Assembly: GCF_026745355.1 (NCBI RefSeq)
Contig: NC_079202.1
Location: 45,699,673 to 45,763,672, forward strand
Direction: 5' to 3'
DNA: 64,000 nucleotides
From: Beta vulgaris subsp. vulgaris
Taxonomy: Eukaryota > Streptophyta > Magnoliopsida > Caryophyllales > Amaranthaceae
A program made the position numbers and the translations under genes. Position 1 is the first letter of the stretch. Every line of letters begins with the position of its first letter. The notes below the pieces were generated by a model. The model saw only the letters and a list, made by a program, of their open reading frames with translations, searched no databases and had not been told where the DNA came from. Positions 59,174-64,000 of this stretch are shown here, piece after piece.

Positions 59174-60798
59174 TGGTAGGCGTGTCGCGCACCTAACAAA
59201 AGTAATTTCCTAACTAACCTCCTAACTATGTAGTAGGGCAAGTCAGGGTCGAATCCACAGGGACAAACAGTATCAAACACTAGATATCTTGACTCAATCT
59301 AACTAAACAAGTGACAAACAATGATGAAAAGGATGTTGAACTAAGACTAAAGCTAAACTATGACAATTACTAGAAACACAAAGGGTATAATCAATTAATT
59401 AAAACATCTAGAATTAAGCATCACCACTAGCATGACCAATACATGAATAATTTCCATCCCAATAAACATAATCAACGATTCAAGAGGAGTAATGCACCCT
59501 ATAACTACCAAAGACCTCTCCCGAGTACCAATGGCTACTCTAAACAAACAATCAAACCTACTCCCATGGAATCATGCAAGAAAGAGACATTAAGCATAGC
59601 ATCACAATTAAATTCCTAGCAATCCTATCTACTTATTCCCATAGAGATATTCATGCCATGGATTGAATCAACAAAACCATCTTGATTCAATTCCCATTGA
59701 AAACAAGATATACTGAGTCAAATCAAAATCATCTATCCCTAGTATGATAATGAACATAAGAACAATTCAATCAAACAAGAACAATTGATCATATAAACTT
59801 GGGATTAATGGAGGAATTCATGCATTAATCATTGCTAGGGTTTAACTTAACCCTAGACTAATAGACTACTCACACATAATTGAATTAACAAAACAAATAA
59901 TAAACAAATTAAAAGACATACTAATAATGAAGGAAAGGAAGAGATTAAGAAAACTTAGTCTTTACTTGAAGAAATCAAAGCGTAGTAATCAATGTTCAAC
60001 AATGGAGTATTCTCAAAAGCTCTCTAAAAAGTAATAAAATGTATGCTCAAATAAAAAGGCGTAGTTTTTAACTCTAAGAAAATAAGTATTTATATGTCTC
60101 GCAAAAGTGGCGCAACACGCGCTTCAAACGGCCCAGATTTCGTCTAGCCCGATCGGCCCGGGCGGATTTCGCCCGGTTGGGCGGTCGTCAGGTCATAAAC
60201 CGTAGAGTAGAATATAGCCCCCCCCACCCCGGTCGGGCGAGATTCCTCCCGGTCGGGACCGCAACAAAATATTTTCTTCTCATCAAAATCTTCTCCAAAC
60301 GATGAAATTTGGCTAAGTAAGGGTGCCCGGGCAGCCGGGGCGGATTCCGCCCGGCCGGGCGGTCGTCAGACTACACAAAATCTCAATCTTTAAAACGCCA
60401 TAACTTCTTCGTTATTCGTCGGAATTAGGCAAATGACCACTCGTTGGAAAGCTCTTGAAATGTAGAATCTAACACAATTAAGATCACTCTATTTGGATTT
60501 GTATACCTTGAGATATAATCAAAAGAGTGGACTGGAGTATTTTCTACTTCTTTTATTATTCGCTTTGCTTCAAAACTCTTCCAACTAATGCTCGTGCTCT
60601 CGAAAGTACATCATCTCTTGTAGTGATATAAATGAGTAGGAAATGCACTAAAAGTGCAAATTCCTACAATGATCAATCTGAAAATACAAACACACTACAA
60701 GGAGCACATTAGTAGTAAAAATGGCTCCGAAGAGCGCAATTAAGACCAATAATGAATGAGGAACGGAGGTAAAATCTCTATATAAAATAGACATATCA
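59174..60798 (-). repeat. 3' LTR of the pol-less Athila-type element
   Basis: On the minus strand TGATATGTCTATTTTATATAG ... CGCCTACCA, about 1.6 kb. It contains the shared block (60399-60457), GC-rich CGGGCGG/CCGCCCG palindromes (about 60125-60365) and TATAAATA (60087-60094, minus). Confidence 0.9.
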
Positions 60799-62217
60799 AA
60801 CTCCCCCAAGCTAAACTAATGCTTGTCCACAAGCATTCCAACATGAAACATAGGGAAAGTAAGATAAAAAAAAAAACTCTTCAAACACACACAACACGGT
60901 TTTCAAATCAATCTTCAATGTGAAAATAAGACCATGAAGGGAATAACCCAAAAATATTCAATCTAAATCCTAGGTCTCATAGTTGTGACTTGACAACCAA
61001 TACTACCACTTTGCTCCCCCAAGCTTGCCTTGACCATACATGATAAACCCTCACTCTAGTCGTGCACACAACACTCATGTGTATAAAAGGGTCAAATAGT
61101 CGCTCAAAGCTCCATTCCATTGACTATATCCTACCATAAGCTTGCACATCTTCTCGCTCTCCACCGCTTCAGGATTATGTTATATGCAAAGAATCATGAG
61201 GACTTTATATGGCTTGTAATGAAGGCTTAAGGTATGGGTGTGGAAAGTTCTAGGAAAGTGGTGCTCAAAGGGGAAAGTGAAGCTCCTTTTTTTTTTCTTC
61301 AAACATCCTTGACAACAATTACCAATCCTCACACACACATTTTAATTTCACTTCATTTTCTCTTTCTCTATTGCTACTTCATAACTCCTCAAATTACAAC
61401 TCCAATTTCCTTTTCTTACGCACTAAAGACATAAATCACAATCTTTTGGGTTTTTTTTTTTCTTTCTTTTTCATTTTCTCTTCTTTTTTTTTCAATAATG
61501 ATTTAACAAATCATCTACAAGAGGAAATCGATAGGAGTTTAAAAGTAAGTAACTATGAGGAGTGAACTCAATACAACAAACACACAACCCAAAATATCTT
61601 AATGTCACATATAACTTCATCAACATAGCTTCACAATCCCTAGGTAGGACAAGGTAAAGGGCTAAAGATGTAGTTAATCAAGAGAAACAGGCTAGGCTCA
61701 GAGGGGTGACAAAAGGAAATAATCAATGTGGTGGCATTTGGTTATGTAGCTCGAAATAGCAGATGCCTCAATCATATTCAATGCAAAACAAGTCAATGCG
61801 GTCTCAAGGAGTATCAATGCAAGTTCTAGAGAATATACAAGGAAGAGCATCCACATGAAAAGAAAGACTAAAAAAATGTTAGTCATTAGGCTCAAATACC
61901 TCACTAGGTAGATTTTGGCTAACAAGATAGTCAAGTCTCCCTTGGGAGGATCAAACCGTCTTACCACAAACCATTCAAACACAACGAGCAAGGAGAGATC
62001 AAAAATAGTTCAGAGTTATTCAAATCATGCTTTGACTTCACATAGAAACGAGCATAGAACCAGGCTTAGTGTGTACTATCAGCAGAGATCGATCCTACTT
62101 GCAACCTAGAATGCAACTAAATGATGAAACTATATGCAAAAAGGAAAATAAAAATAAATATGCCTAAATGATGATATGTACAGATGATGTGGTAAATCCC
62201 TCCCCCAAGCTAGCATG
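60799..62217 (-). other. Non-coding 3' region of the pol-less Athila-type element
   Basis: It holds the polypurine tract next to the LTR (minus-strand AGCTTGGGGGAG, 60801-60812) and two more copies of the same 12-mer (61014-61025, 62200-62211). No open frame with a recognisable domain is present; T-rich and A-rich runs lie at about 61288-61500. Confidence 0.7.
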
Positions 62218-62339
62218 TCACAATGTCCGCAATGTGACAAAGGTAAAGAGTAACACAAAGAAAGGGGCAGGGTACTCACAAATCCTCACTAAGGAGGGGA
62301 GAGCGAAGGGATCGAAACCCTGGTGACTGCATCCAAGTA

Positions 62340-62979
62340 TTGAGGTTTTCCAAGATTGTGAATATGGATGACAAGTTCTTCTTAATAATGCACTGCTCTG
62401 CCTTAATCTCAGCAACTGAATGTTGGATTTTTGCAAGTGATCTCTCAATCGACATAGAAGAAGGAGTGCTAGATTAACCGGGGTATCCTCATTGAGAACA
62501 TCCACTATATCAACAATTTCTCCCATAGATGGAGAAGCCTTGGAGTTTGTGAGTGTGTACTCCATCTTCTCATCACCTATTTCAAAGGTGATTTTTCCCT
62601 TTTTCATATCAATTATGGCTTCAGCAGTGGCCAAAAAGGGTCTCCCAAGAATAATGGGAACGTTTGCATCTTCTTCCATTTCCATAACAACAAAATCACA
62701 TGGAATTAAAAATTTTCCGACTCTAAGAGGAACATCTTCAAGGATGCCAAGGGGGAACTTGACTGTTCTATCTGCTAGTTGTAAGGAGATGCTGTGGGTT
62801 TCAGTTCACCCATATTGAGCTTCTTGCAGATTGACAAGGGCATGAGACTGACACTTGCCCCAAGATCACATAAGGCATTCTTGATCTCAATATCACCAAG
62901 CTTAACAGGAATAGAATAACTGCCTGGATCTCCTAGCTTCTTTGGAAGCTTGTTCTGCAAAATGCACTACACTCAACTG
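62340..62979 (-). pseudogene. Athila-type aspartic protease
   Basis: The minus strand reads PGSYSIPVKLGDIEIKNALC then DLGASVSLMPLSICKKL (about 62895-62830), the DLGAS active-site form of Athila. After a frame change, ILGRPFLATAEAIIDMKKGK follows (about 62660-62590). Homology fades near 62500. Frameshifts at about 62775 and near the gag junction at 62980 break it. Confidence 0.82.
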
Positions 62980-64000
62980 TTAGTGAAACAGTGACATTCT
63001 CTTCAATTTTCTCTTGTTGGAAAGCATGTCTTTCAAAAACTTAGCATAAGAAGGCATCTCTGAGATAGCATCCAAGAAAGGGATGTTAATGTGCAACTTC
63101 TTCAAAATATCAAGGAACTTCCCATACTTCTTCTCTAGCTTTGCTTGTGCCAATTTTGAGGGAATGGAACAGGTGGCTTGTATGGTGCAATAGGTATGAC
63201 AAATAGGTTCCTTTTTCTCAGTCTCCTTAGCTTCCTCTTCCAACACTTTTTCGCCTTGATCTTCTTCACTCGGCTTTTTGGACTCTTTTGCACTCTTCCT
63301 TTGGTCATTCATCTTCCTATATGGATCTTGCCATTCTCTACCACTTCTCAATGAGATAGCATGGGTATACCCCTTCGGATTTGGTTCCGTTTGTCCTGGA
63401 AGTTGGCCTGAAGGTTTTGAGAGGTGACTGATTTGTTGAGCAAGTTGGGTCATCTGATTTTCCATCATTTTATTATGAGCATGAATTTGTTGAAGGGAGT
63501 TGCTGAAGAAGTCATTCTGCTTCGCTTGATATTCAATTTGCTTTGCCTGAGAAGAAGCTAAATTCTCTATGATGGTTTCAAGGTTGGATGTTGAGGATGA
63601 GGAGTAGTTGAATGGTGGCCTTTGTTGGAAACCAGGTGGTTGGGTGTATTTTGTGGGTGGAGGTTGAGGTTGGTTATTTTTGTAAGAGAAGTTTGGATGA
63701 TTCTTCCAACCTGGGTTATATGTGTTTGAGTATGGGTTGTTTTGTGGTCTTGTGTTTGTGTTTAGGAGGGCGTTAGCTTGCTCAGTCACCGCTCCCATGG
63801 TATTGTATTTACACTCATTAAATGAGTGACCTTGCACTTCACAAAGCTCACAAACAGGTGCTATTGATCTGCTACTCAATTGTCAACCTTGCTGCCAAAA
63901 CCTCACAGTGTTAGATAAAGTAGCAATAGCATCAACCTCATACTTACCTCCCTTTTTAGGGCTCCACGAGACAACTCCATCATTCAAGTAATTGTTGGCA
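62980..64000 (-). pseudogene. Athila-type gag, C-terminal part
   Basis: The frame 63879-62980 has the zinc knuckle CELCEVQGHSFNEC (about 63855-63812). A Pro/Asn/Gln-rich stretch, a coiled coil (about 63590-63450), SLRSGREW and a Lys/Glu-rich segment follow, with the conserved LEKKYGKFLDILKKLHINIPF (about 63150-63085) before the protease. Upstream of 63879 the gag continues to the window end, with one stop in between. All of this is typical of Athila gag. Confidence 0.85.

Larger units (their letters stand above)
59174..64000 (-). mobile_element. Athila-type element with gag and protease but no pol
   Basis: On the minus strand gag enters from the window end, protease follows, then about 1.4 kb of non-coding DNA, a polypurine tract and the 3' LTR (60798 to 59174). 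No RT, RNase H or integrase motif is found between protease and LTR, where an autonomous Athila would have more than 3 kb of pol. The 5' LTR lies outside. It interrupts the 3' LTR of the large non-coding element. Confidence 0.85.

Overview
This window is repeat-rich nuclear DNA from a flowering plant, most likely a eudicot. The evidence is one intron-rich single gene with GT-AG introns surrounded by plant-type LTR retrotransposons (chromovirus/Tekay, Athila, Tat and copia lineages), plant LINEs with a C-terminal RNase H, and MULE, hAT, CACTA and Stowaway-like DNA elements. Nothing in the sequence lets me name the species. Only one ordinary cellular gene is visible.

Layout. 1-8667: 3' two-thirds of a decayed Tekay-type chromovirus on the + strand; its ~2.7 kb 3' LTR is split by a minus-strand solo LTR (7285-8656, target duplication GGGGC). 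8668-11926: 5' LTR and gag of a minus-strand Athila-like element. 11927-12543: the start of another chromovirus LTR (minus). 12985-15800: decayed MULE transposase containing a 72-bp CACTA micro-element, followed by a zf-GRF gene relic. 16562-16992: a foldback MITE. 17170-23770: the cellular gene, an eight-exon WD40-repeat protein (459 aa as I splice it), intact. 23780-26949: intergenic DNA with a near-perfect 129-bp palindrome and a GGTGG minisatellite.

26950-38754 is a nearly complete Tat/Retand-type LTR retrotransposon on the minus strand with both LTRs and the target duplication TATGG. Besides gag-protease-RT-RNase H-second RNase H-integrase it carries a spliced gene on the opposite strand (27886-31930) with its own TATA box, and a 104-bp tandem array lies between the two converging genes. 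A third Athila-type LTR is inserted in the antisense gene. This dual-strand element is the most interesting system in the window.

39367-46960 holds LINE sequence in two orientations, interrupted by a short copia element (41928-45128, TSD CATAG) that has gag and protease but no integrase or RT. 46966-59173 is a large non-coding LTR element (LTRs of 2.1 kb, tRNA-Met primer site) whose body is studded with GGAAC/GTTCC motifs; it contains a 1-kb hAT element (TSD ATGTCAAC) and a MULE (55956-58915, 9-bp TSD). Its 3' LTR is cut at 59174 by a second Athila-type element (minus, to the window end) that has gag and protease but lacks pol.

The nested target duplications allow a partial insertion order. 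A recurring feature is that LTRs of unrelated superfamilies (copia and Athila) share one promoter-proximal block followed by GC-rich palindromes and a TATA box.
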